DNA of 6,132 nucleotides from positions 1-6,132 of the forward strand of contig DAOVKH010000109.1 of the NCBI GenBank assembly GCA_030631875.1, written 5' to 3'. The stretch comes from Deltaproteobacteria bacterium. GTDB lineage: Bacteria > Desulfobacterota > GWC2-55-46 > DRQE01. The notes under the pieces were generated by a model. It ran no database searches, was not told the origin of the DNA, and worked only from the letters and a program-made list of their open reading frames with translations. Every line of letters begins with the position of its first letter. The stretch's first letter is position 1. Below are positions 1 through 5,667 of the stretch, one piece after another. The position numbers and the translations under genes are program-made.

Positions 1-31
1 GGCACATACGCGCAATACCTATATTAACGGT

Positions 32-1024
32 TTATCTGCGCGTCTCCTTTAAAAACTCCTTTATATCCGCGGCAAAGTCCGAGTAAGGTATTGCGCCGAC
101 TATAATGACGTCTTCAACGTCCGGCGCGAATGTAGCACTCATCACAAAGCTCGGCGTCCCTTGAATCCCTGCGGCATTTGCGCGCTCAATGTCCTCTTCA
201 ATACTGTAGAGATGCGTCATGCTGTAGATACATCTTTGAAAATCCCCATCATCCAGCCCGATATTCGCGGCGTAATCAATGAGAGCTTCCACCTGAAGGT
301 TTTGATTATTATTAAATACTTCTTCACGCATCTCCCAGTACTTTCCCTGATCTCCGGCGCACGAAACAGCTTGGGCGGCCTTACGGGCGTAAGGGTGAAA
401 GTCGGATGGGAAGTTACGGCTGATAAAACGAACCTTGCCCTTATTGATGAACTTTTTCTTTATCTTAGGGAAGGTCTTTTCAGAGAAGAGCTTGCAGTAT
501 GGGCACTGATAGTTTGTGTACTCGGTGATCGTTATTGGTGCGTCGTCATCTCCAAGAACAGAACCGATAGCGAGCAACTTGTCGTTTTCTTTATTATCTT
601 CGGCTCTTTCCTCCGCCTCTGCTATAAGGTCTAAGGCGTTATTATAGTACTCACCGTTAGATCCCGTAATACCTAGATACTCGTAGAATTTATCGATGGC
701 CCGGTCTATATTGTCGGCATTCAACAGTGCTTTAGCGTAAAAGAAGATGAAGGACGGCTCCAGCTCCACGTTGAGCCTTTCAAGGGCCTCGAAGTAAACG
801 ACGGCCTCCTTATATTTCTTATTCCTAAATTTCTTTTTAATTTCTTTAAGATACTTATCCGCTCGAACCGATACGGGCAATGAAGCGTCTTTTAATATAT
901 TCTTCTTAACTTTATGGACATTCTCCGAACCCATGGGCAAGAAGGATTTTACGGGAATATCAAAGTAAATAACAGCGCCGACAAGAGAAAATATTATCAA
1001 AACCACCAATGTCTTTATACTCAT
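32..1024 (-). CDS. Membrane-anchored TPR-like/DsbA-family thiol oxidoreductase
   Basis: The 330-residue protein begins with a short basic N-terminus and one hydrophobic segment (about residues 5-20), so it is probably anchored in the inner membrane with its body in the periplasm. Residues about 55-140 are helical, rich in Lys, Glu and aromatics (YKEAVVYFEALERL, DRAIDKFYEYL), and look like one or two degenerate TPR units. Residues about 152-328 form a DsbA/Thioredoxin_4-type domain. It has the redox motif CPYC at 174-177 after TEYTNYQ, the cis-proline loop GTPSF at 289-293, and two further cysteines at 222 and 265. Family members oxidise, isomerise or reduce disulfides in exported proteins; the direction cannot be read from sequence. 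ATG at 1024 is chosen because an in-frame stop lies just upstream. A GGAGG (1041-1037) is 12 nt away, which is longer than usual. The TPR-like spacer makes it longer than classical DsbA (about 200 residues). Domain call is firm; substrate unknown. Confidence 0.88.
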   Translation of the reverse strand: MSIKTLVVLIIFSLVGAVIYFDIPVKSFLPMGSENVHKVKKNILKDASLPVSVRADKYLKEIKKKFRNKKYKEAVVYFEALERLNVELEPSFIFFYAKALLNADNIDRAIDKFYEYLGITGSNGEYYNNALDLIAEAEERAEDNKENDKLLAIGSVLGDDDAPITITEYTNYQCPYCKLFSEKTFPKIKKKFINKGKVRFISRNFPSDFHPYARKAAQAVSCAGDQGKYWEMREEVFNNNQNLQVEALIDYAANIGLDDGDFQRCIYSMTHLYSIEEDIERANAAGIQGTPSFVMSATFAPDVEDVIIVGAIPYSDFAADIKEFLKETRR

Positions 1025-1134
1025 AAGTAAGGAGTGCCTCCATTATTTATTGCACCGCACAAGCGTGTAATGATTCTGTAATCACGAGACCCGATGCTCT
1101 GCATATAATCAGACAAAAAATGGGCGTTGAAGCA

Positions 1135-1164
1135 ATTATACTTCTACTTGTAAGATGCAGTCAA
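1135..1164 (-). promoter_or_regulatory. Sigma70-type promoter for the DsbA-like gene
   Basis: Reading the minus strand, TTGACT (1164-1159) is followed by an 18-nt spacer and a perfect TATAAT (1140-1135). This is five of six plus six of six consensus bases. Transcription would begin near 1128 and leave a leader of about 100 nt before the ATG at 1024. Prediction from sequence only. Confidence 0.58.
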
Positions 1165-1227
1165 TAATAAAGTTTCCATGAAGATTCGTAAGGTTGGCCG
1201 CGCCCACCAGAGAGTTTTAAAAGGAAG

Positions 1228-1248
1228 ATCCTGAAACAAGTTCAGGAT
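1228..1248. repeat. Short palindromic repeat, copy 1 (VILNLFQDL type)
   Basis: ATCCTGAA (1228-1235) and TTCAGGAT (1241-1248) form a perfect 8-bp stem around the loop ACAAG, followed by GACA. A second copy with the same stem length and loop size lies at 1386-1406 and differs by a compensated base pair. Translated on the minus strand it gives VILNLFQDL, a peptide recurrent in over-called ORFs of many genomes. Likely a dispersed REP-like element; its function is unknown. Confidence 0.7.
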
Positions 1249-1265
1249 GACAGATGTGTAGTTAA

Positions 1266-1293
1266 AATGCCGACATCTTTCGACGTCGGCATT
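1266..1293. repeat. Perfect 9-bp hairpin
   Basis: AATGCCGAC (1266-1274) pairs with GTCGGCATT (1285-1293) around a 10-nt loop. On the plus strand it is followed by GATTATTTT, only a weak U-tract, so a terminator role is possible but not convincing. It lies between two other palindromes and may belong to the same mosaic of intergenic elements. Confidence 0.5.
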
Positions 1294-1310
1294 GATTATT
1301 TTGTATGAGA

Positions 1311-1350
1311 ACCGTTCGCTTGACCCTTCGACAGGCTCAGGGCGAACGGT
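1311..1350. repeat. RPEPVEG-type intergenic palindrome
   Basis: ACCGTTCGC (1311-1319) pairs with GCGAACGGT (1342-1350). Inside lie CCCTTCGACAGG and CTCAGGG, where CCCT can pair again with AGGG. The core is the widespread intergenic palindrome that translates as RPEPVEG. On the plus strand the stem runs into TTTTGTTT, so this copy could also act as a weak factor-independent terminator. Confidence 0.65.
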
Positions 1351-1385
1351 TTTGTTTCGTACCACAAGCGGTAAAGAAAAAGCAG

Positions 1386-1406
1386 ATGCTGAAATAAATT
1401 CAGCAT
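1386..1406. repeat. Short palindromic repeat, copy 2
   Basis: ATGCTGAA (1386-1393) and TTCAGCAT (1399-1406) form a perfect 8-bp stem around the loop ATAAA, followed by GACA as in copy 1. Relative to copy 1 the third base of the left arm is G instead of C, and the matching base of the right arm is C instead of G. Pairing is therefore kept. Confidence 0.68.
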
Positions 1407-1419
1407 GACAAGATTGTTA

Positions 1420-1558
1420 GCGGCGATGAGAAATTTTCGTAGTCAAGAAGCCAGCGGGCTCGTCGCACGGTTCGGGCTAAGGAGTGAGTCGTACCTTTAT
1501 GTACGTCGAAAGACGAAGCCCGTATAGTAACGCAGGATACGGAGATTTATCGAGCCGC
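1420..1558. ncRNA. Structured ~139-nt intergenic element with pairing ends
   Basis: The two ends can pair: GCGGC (1420-1424) with GCCGC (1554-1558), continued by GAT (1425-1427) with ATC (1549-1551) and AAAT (1431-1434) with ATTT (1545-1548). Inside I see AGCC/GGCT (1449-1452 and 1457-1460), CGGGCT/AGCCCG (1473-1478 and 1517-1522), CGTAC/GTACG (1490-1494 and 1501-1505) and CCGTAT/ATACGG (1520-1525 and 1537-1542). The last stem shares three bases with the CGGGCT stem, so those two compete. It starts a few bases past the stop codon of the OB-fold gene, within its 3' region. It has no open frame of note and does not match a tRNA or any RNA family I can name. It could be a dispersed repeat, a small RNA or a 3' UTR structure; strand is undetermined. 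Confidence 0.4.
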
Positions 1559-1562
1559 CCTC

Positions 1563-2279
1563 CTACTTGCTGACAACTGCTTCTTCAACGATGGCCGAGT
1601 AAAAGTATCCCATCCCAAAGTCCTTGTCTGCTTCCAAGCGTCCTGTTGCCGTTACTTCGTCGCCAACGGCAGGTGAAGCACCCATGTCGGTACGGAATAC
1701 GAGGTTGTTGTTGGAATCACCCTCACTGCCCGTGCCGTCCTGGATGTGTACCCAGTCTCTGCCCATGATACCCTTCGATACCTTTACGACCTTACCCTTG
1801 ACCGTTACAAGGTTTCCGTTGAGCTTGCCCTTCTTGGCGTAGATGTCCTTTACGGTGAATGTGCCAGCGTCTTTAGCAGGGGCTTTGGGAGCGACTGCCT
1901 TCTTTTCTTTGGCTTTCTCGTCGTGCGTGTGCGTCGGCGCGGTCTTCTCGCCTTCTTTGTGAACATATATGCCCCCTACGAAGAGTATGCGGTCGAATGT
2001 ACGATCGAGGGACTTGCTCTTAAAGTTCGGCATCCAGAGGTCTTCTTCGAATGTGATCGTCTTGCCTTCGAGTACATATGTCTGCGGAGCGGCTATCCAG
2101 AACTTCTCTCCCTTTTCATCTACGTTTATGTATGTGTAGGGGCCGGAGGTCGTTGCCTCGATGACCGTGGCTGTGTGCGAGGCCTTGGCGGCCATTGCGT
2201 TGGTGACGCTAATGTTGATTGCCAGAGCCGTCATTAAAAATATAGCCAGAGCCAGTGCGGCTGTCTTTAAGTTTCTCAT
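1563..2279 (-). CDS. Secreted tandem OB-fold protein (NrfJ-like N-terminal half)
   Basis: The predicted protein has 238 residues. ATG at 2279 is preferred over the in-frame ATG at 2330 because AAGGAG lies 10 nt before it and the product then starts with a good signal peptide (MRNLKTAALALAIF, likely cut after NAMA at about residue 30). Residues about 36-106 (TATVIEATTSGPYTYINV, FKSKSLDRTFDRILFVGGIYV) resemble NrfJ-type and periplasmic OB-fold proteins found near cytochromes. Residues 107-137 form an Ala/Lys/Pro linker with THTHDEK, a possible metal site. Residues about 139-238 look like a second, tRNA-anticodon-type OB domain (VKDIYAKKGKLNGNLVTVKG, WVHIQDGTG, VGDEVTATGRLE). Such proteins are often labelled DNA-binding, but a signal peptide makes nucleic acid binding doubtful. 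No cysteines or heme motifs are present. It is divergent from citrate synthase. Function unknown; fold call moderate. Confidence 0.82.
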   Translation of the reverse strand: MRNLKTAALALAIFLMTALAINISVTNAMAAKASHTATVIEATTSGPYTYINVDEKGEKFWIAAPQTYVLEGKTITFEEDLWMPNFKSKSLDRTFDRILFVGGIYVHKEGEKTAPTHTHDEKAKEKKAVAPKAPAKDAGTFTVKDIYAKKGKLNGNLVTVKGKVVKVSKGIMGRDWVHIQDGTGSEGDSNNNLVFRTDMGASPAVGDEVTATGRLEADKDFGMGYFYSAIVEEAVVSK

Positions 2280-2314
2280 AGTTATTATTCTCCTTGTTGT
2301 CTTTGGTGGATTTA

Positions 2315-2344
2315 ATATTAATCTGAGCACGTCTCTTCAGTCAA
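2315..2344 (-). promoter_or_regulatory. Promoter for the OB-fold gene
   Basis: On the minus strand TTGACT (2344-2339) is followed by an 18-nt spacer and TAATAT (2320-2315), four of six against TATAAT. The -35 hexamer is the same as that proposed for the DsbA-like gene. Start of transcription would be near 2308, giving a leader of about 30 nt that carries the AAGGAG ribosome binding site. Confidence 0.45.
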
Positions 2345-2410
2345 CCATAGTGCGAGGGAATCTGCAAGTTAAGATTTTTTAATATTTAAGGTAAGGTGAG
2401 AGGGCGCGTT

Positions 2411-2438
2411 TTGCAATGCGCTGAAAATGAGGTATACT
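2411..2438 (+). promoter_or_regulatory. Promoter for citrate synthase
   Basis: TTGCAA (2411-2416), a 16-nt spacer and TATACT (2433-2438) give a plausible sigma70-type site, with the transcript starting near 2445. The leader of about 50 nt contains two tandem TTAATATT copies and a ribosome binding site GAGGT at 2484-2488, 9 nt before the ATG. Confidence 0.45.
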
Positions 2439-2496
2439 CTTAGAGAAGATTCCACAGTACTTAATATTCTTAATATTAAAGACGAGGTCGTTTAAT

Positions 2497-3669
2497 ATGG
2501 GTAAGGATACAGATGAGAGAGAGCTTGATGTAGTGCCGGGCCTTGAGGGTATTCCTGCCGCCGAGTCTTCCATAAGCTACATAGACGGCGGAGCCGGAGT
2601 GCTTGAATACAGGGGCATATCCATAGCGGACTTGGCCGAGCGTTCTACCTTCCTTGAGACGGCTTATCTTCTAACCATGGGCAGGCTTCCGAATAAGTCC
2701 GAGTTGGCGACCTTTGTAGATGACATTACCCACCATACGCGCCTTAAGGTCAAGATTCTGCGTATGATGGAGGATCTGCCGGAGAACGGCCACCCCATGG
2801 ATTACCTCCAGGCCGTGACGTCGGCTATGGGCATGTACTATCCGGCTCGTAATACGCTCGATGCCGAGGTGCGCTACGACTCTGTCGTGAGGCTCATTGC
2901 AAAGTTGCCTACGATAGTTGCGGCTTCGCACAGGTTAAGCTGTGGCGATGCTCCGATTATGCCTAATAACGACCTCTCATTTGCCGCAAATTTTTATTAT
3001 ATGCTCTTTGAGCGCACACCGGAGCCACTCGTAGAGAAGATACTGGATGTCATATTGATACTCCACGCCGACCATACGATGAATGCCTCGACCTTCAGCG
3101 CGCGTGTCGTTGGCTCTACCCTGGCCGACCCGTATACTGTCGTATCGTCTGCCATAGGGACGTTATCAGGGCCTCTGCACGGCGGAGCCAATGAAGAGGT
3201 CGTAAAGATGCTCGAAGAGATTGGTGAGAGGTCTTCCGCTGAGAGCTATATAGATAATAAGCTCAATAAGGGTGAGCGTATCATGGGTATCGGACACAGG
3301 GTCTATAAGGTGAAGGATCCGCGCGCCGTCATACTCCAGCGCTATGCCGAAGAGTTTTTAAAAGACCACAAAGGAGCTAAGGACAAACCGACAGGTAAGC
3401 TCCTTGGGATTGCCGAAGAGGTGGAGTCTCAAGTGGAAGCCAGGCTCGCCGATAAGGGGCTCTACCCTAATGTGGACTTTTACTCAGGAGTCCTTTTGAA
3501 GGAGATTGGCATACCTACCGAGTTATTTACCCCTATATTTGCCATGGCGCGCGTCTCGGGGTGGCTTGCCCACTGGCTCGAACAGTTGAGAACGAACCGC
3601 ATATATCGCCCAACACAGATATACACAGGCCCTCGTAAAGAGCCTTATGTGCCCATATCTAAGAGATAA
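2497..3669 (+). CDS. gltA: Citrate synthase
   Basis: This 390-residue enzyme condenses oxaloacetate and acetyl-CoA to citrate, the entry step of the TCA cycle, in the cytoplasm. The catalytic set is intact: His228 in GPLHGGAN, His267 in GIGHRVYKVKDPRA and Asp327 in VDFYSG. Also present are LHADHTMNAST (189-199) and the C-terminal RIYRPTQIYTGP (368-379) that helps bind oxaloacetate. Length and the lack of a long N-terminal extension fit the short, Bacillus/thermophile-like citrate synthases rather than the NADH-regulated 427-residue E. coli type. 2-Methylcitrate synthases share this fold and motifs, but no propionate genes are nearby, so citrate synthase is the better name. ATG at 2497 has GAGGT 9 nt upstream. 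It appears to be monocistronic, divergent from the OB-fold gene. I see no clear terminator directly after the stop codon. Confidence 0.96.
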   Translation: MGKDTDERELDVVPGLEGIPAAESSISYIDGGAGVLEYRGISIADLAERSTFLETAYLLTMGRLPNKSELATFVDDITHHTRLKVKILRMMEDLPENGHPMDYLQAVTSAMGMYYPARNTLDAEVRYDSVVRLIAKLPTIVAASHRLSCGDAPIMPNNDLSFAANFYYMLFERTPEPLVEKILDVILILHADHTMNASTFSARVVGSTLADPYTVVSSAIGTLSGPLHGGANEEVVKMLEEIGERSSAESYIDNKLNKGERIMGIGHRVYKVKDPRAVILQRYAEEFLKDHKGAKDKPTGKLLGIAEEVESQVEARLADKGLYPNVDFYSGVLLKEIGIPTELFTPIFAMARVSGWLAHWLEQLRTNRIYRPTQIYTGPRKEPYVPISKR

Positions 3670-3698
3670 AATACTATTTGGTCTGGATGGTACTTCTG

Positions 3699-3707
3699 TG
3701 GTATAAT
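3699..3707 (+). promoter_or_regulatory. Extended -10 promoter of the FecR/cytochrome gene
   Basis: TGG-TATAAT is a perfect extended -10 element, lying 113 nt before the ATG at 3820. A weak -35, TTGGTC (3678-3683), sits 18 nt upstream. The palindrome AATTCAC-G-GTGAATT overlaps the end of the -10 hexamer and the likely start of transcription near 3714. Confidence 0.5.
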
Positions 3708-3719
3708 TCACGGTGAATT
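3705..3719. promoter_or_regulatory. Operator-like palindrome over the promoter
   Basis: AATTCAC (3705-3711) and GTGAATT (3713-3719) are perfect inverted repeats around a single G. Position across the -10 and start site is where a repressor would block transcription. No regulator gene is in the window, so the binding protein is unknown. Chance occurrence of a 7-bp arm cannot be excluded. Confidence 0.35.
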
Positions 3720-3768
3720 GACAGATTATTGTAACTTCTGACACCCCTCCCGTTGCTACTTTAAGGGC

Positions 3769-3794
3769 AAAGATTGGCAGTAGCCAAGGTCTTT
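3769..3794 (+). promoter_or_regulatory. Hairpin in the 5' UTR of the FecR/cytochrome gene
   Basis: AAAGA (3769-3773) and TTGGC (3774-3778) pair with GCCAA (3783-3787) and TCTTT (3790-3794), around the tetraloop AGTA and with a GG bulge (3788-3789). There is no U-tract after it, so it is not a standard terminator for citrate synthase. It ends 11 nt before the ribosome binding site AAAAGGT (3806-3812) and could stabilise the message or tune translation. Confidence 0.35.
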
Positions 3795-3819
3795 AAATGA
3801 AGGTCAAAAGGTCTTAATT

Positions 3820-5667
3820 ATGGTCTCTCTTACTTGCAGATCTTTAAAGATTAAATTCATATTCTTTGCGCTGGCATTGGCCTTTATAGTGCCAAGTCTC
3901 GCTACAGCCCAGAGCCGTAGTTCGGTCGGTGCTATTGTGTCGTGGTCGGGCTTTGTCTTCATTTCGCGCGACGGCGTCGATGATATGATAGATGTCGAAG
4001 ACAATGAGGCCATATATAAGGGAGACGTTATACTCACGGCAAAGGGTTCGAGGGCCAAGGTACTCTTAAATGACGATAGCATCTTAAATATAAGCGAGAG
4101 TGCTACATTTAAGATAAAGGACTTTGTCTATAAAAAGAAGAAGGGTTTTCGTTTTGCGAGCTTTAAGATGATAACCGGTTCCGTCAGGACGCTCGTCGGC
4201 AGGTACTTTGGCTCCAAAGGCTCAGGCTTTGAGATAGCCACAGATACGGCGGTCGTCGGGGTTAAGGGTACGGACTTTATAGTCGATATAGGTGGAGGCG
4301 GCCGTTCAGAGGTATTCTCGCTTAGCGGCAAGGTCTCCACGCGAGGGTCTTCAGAGTCGCCGGATAAGGCGATTATCCTGCGCCCGGGCTTTAAGACGAG
4401 GGTCACAAGGGGAGAGGGTCCGACCAAGCCCGCTAAATTTAATAGAGAGCGTGTCAGGGCACTCCTATCCAAGACTTCAATAAAGGCCGGTATCTCCAAA
4501 GAGGAGAGGAAGGCTCTTGTGGAGGCTAAGCGAGGTGTCGGCGTCGAACGTCGCGGAGCCATACTCGATAATATCCAAAAGAGAAGAGACGCAATAGACC
4601 CTGCCAAGAAGAGGTCTTCTAAGAAGGAAAGAACCAGTAGTGCCGAGAAAAGAAGCTCCGGCAAGGGTAAAGAGGTCGCCACAGCAGGAAGTGCCGCGGC
4701 GGGAAAGAAGAAGCCGAGAGAGGTTATAAAGACAAAGAAGAAGAAGACAGATAATATGGCAAGGCGGCGCGGAAGGTTATCTGCTAAGAATAAGTCCACG
4801 GGTGCATCCGCAAGATGCTCGGATTGCCACCAGAAGGTCTATAGAGCCGTTACTTCTTACGGCTACCAGCACCCCGATACGATGAGTACCTGTATAGCGT
4901 GTCATCTAAAGAGTTCTTCTGTTGAGAATAAGTACTCGGCCCCGGAGCTCTCTACCGATAATATCCTATTGCTTGATACAAAGCGCGATATGCCTTATGT
5001 TGTCAAGGCTTTGGTCATAGATGAGTCCGGCGAAGAGACCGACTCAAAGCCATTTAAGTTTACTCCATCTCAATTAAAGTATCCTGTGAAGGATACCGCA
5101 ACGTTGCCTGTGGTGAGCACTCCTGTGGTCGTTGCCGTAAAGGCCGGTATGTTCAACTCCGCAGTCATTGAGTGGAAGACCGATAAGCCGACGCTCGGTT
5201 ATGTTGAGTACGGTAGATCGTCCAAGCTCGGAGATAAGACGAGGGTCGAGAGTGGTGGCCAGTACTCAACCGACCATAGAGCCTCTGTCGCGAGCCTGAC
5301 CGTCGGCAAGACCTATTACTTTAGGGGTGTAAGCACCGACGTCTTCGGCAACAAGGGCAAATCCACTACCATTAAGTTTAAGGTAAGGAAGCCCTTTGCC
5401 TTACCTAAGGTATCAAAGGACACGTTGATGCCAAGGGTATTGGACTTTAAGGTCGTAAGTGTCAAAGGCCGCCCGGCTCTCAGCTGGAAGACCGACGTAA
5501 AGACGACGGCCGTCGTAACGCTTACCGAAGGTATCTCCAGGCTTGATATATCAAAGGACGACCCGCATTACCCCGGGCTTAATACAAAACGGCCTCAGGC
5601 CATGACTCATGCGGTCAGTGCCACAGTGGCAAGATACATAAGAATACGTCGCACTCGATGGGCATAG
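3820..5667 (+). CDS. Secreted FecR-domain / fibronectin-like multiheme cytochrome c, frameshifted near its C-terminus
   Basis: The frame codes for 615 residues, the last 25 or so being out of frame. A signal peptide covers about 1-30 (FFALALAFIVPSLATA). Residues about 65-175 are a FecR domain (GDVILTAKGSRAKVLLNDDS, SVRTLVG, FEIATDTAVVGVKGTDFIVD, VFSLSGKV), a beta-rich fold found in many exported proteins besides iron-citrate signalling. Residues about 205-330 are a Lys/Arg/Ser-rich linker, probably disordered. Two heme c sites follow, CSDCH (333-337) and CIACH (358-362). Residues about 432-522 form a fibronectin III-like domain (AVIEWKTDKPTLGYVEYG, GKTYYFRGVSTDVFGNKG), and a second begins near 541 (ALSWKTD). 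After Lys590 the tail RPQAMTHAV has no cytochrome features, whereas the -1 frame continues with three more CXXCH motifs to 5828. The intended product is probably 669 residues with five hemes. ATG at 3820 has AAAAGGT 7 nt upstream. Probably a periplasmic or surface electron-transfer or sensing protein; function inferred. Confidence 0.88.
   Translation: MVSLTCRSLKIKFIFFALALAFIVPSLATAQSRSSVGAIVSWSGFVFISRDGVDDMIDVEDNEAIYKGDVILTAKGSRAKVLLNDDSILNISESATFKIKDFVYKKKKGFRFASFKMITGSVRTLVGRYFGSKGSGFEIATDTAVVGVKGTDFIVDIGGGGRSEVFSLSGKVSTRGSSESPDKAIILRPGFKTRVTRGEGPTKPAKFNRERVRALLSKTSIKAGISKEERKALVEAKRGVGVERRGAILDNIQKRRDAIDPAKKRSSKKERTSSAEKRSSGKGKEVATAGSAAAGKKKPREVIKTKKKKTDNMARRRGRLSAKNKSTGASARCSDCHQKVYRAVTSYGYQHPDTMSTCIACHLKSSSVENKYSAPELSTDNILLLDTKRDMPYVVKALVIDESGEETDSKPFKFTPSQLKYPVKDTATLPVVSTPVVVAVKAGMFNSAVIEWKTDKPTLGYVEYGRSSKLGDKTRVESGGQYSTDHRASVASLTVGKTYYFRGVSTDVFGNKGKSTTIKFKVRKPFALPKVSKDTLMPRVLDFKVVSVKGRPALSWKTDVKTTAVVTLTEGISRLDISKDDPHYPGLNTKRPQAMTHAVSATVARYIRIRRTRWA

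Larger units (their letters stand above)
1025..1562. other. Gene-free intergenic stretch packed with palindromic elements
   Basis: No credible protein gene is present in these 538 bases. A 73-codon minus-strand frame at 1144-1365 reads straight through the palindromes. It yields the peptides VRPEPVEG and VILNLFQDL, which I recognise as typical spurious translations of intergenic repeats in many environmental proteobacterial genomes. The stretch holds a minus-strand promoter near 1135-1164, hairpins at 1228-1248, 1266-1293, 1311-1350 and 1386-1406, and a larger structured element at 1420-1558. I see nothing specific in 1165-1227. The two flanking genes both read on the minus strand, so this is the 3' region of the OB-fold gene and the upstream region of the DsbA-like gene. 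Confidence 0.8.

Noticed and set aside
161..634. 157-codon plus-strand open frame opposite the DsbA-like gene
   Set aside because: Antisense to a gene with clear thioredoxin motifs and showing no domain of its own.
1144..1365. 73-codon minus-strand open frame in the intergenic repeats
   Set aside because: Its peptide is made of the recurrent repeat translations VRPEPVEG and VILNLFQDL, and it spans three palindromes; no ribosome binding site or domain.
1228..1406. CRISPR array
   Set aside because: The palindromes are not identical, are unevenly spaced and have other palindromes between them; there are no regular spacers.
1746..2237. 163-codon plus-strand open frame opposite the OB-fold gene
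   Set aside because: Antisense shadow with an atypical Cys/Val/Arg-rich composition and no recognisable domain.
2280..2330. Upstream in-frame ATG at 2330 for the OB-fold gene
   Set aside because: It would put 17 residues before the signal peptide and would translate through the AAGGAG ribosome binding site that serves the ATG at 2279.
3718..3723. Perfect TTGACA as a second -35 before the FecR gene
   Set aside because: No acceptable -10 hexamer occurs 15-19 nt downstream.
4128..4799. 223-codon minus-strand open frame opposite the FecR gene
   Set aside because: It lies wholly antisense to a well-supported gene, and its low-complexity Leu/Ser/Phe composition is the complement of the Lys/Arg-rich linker.
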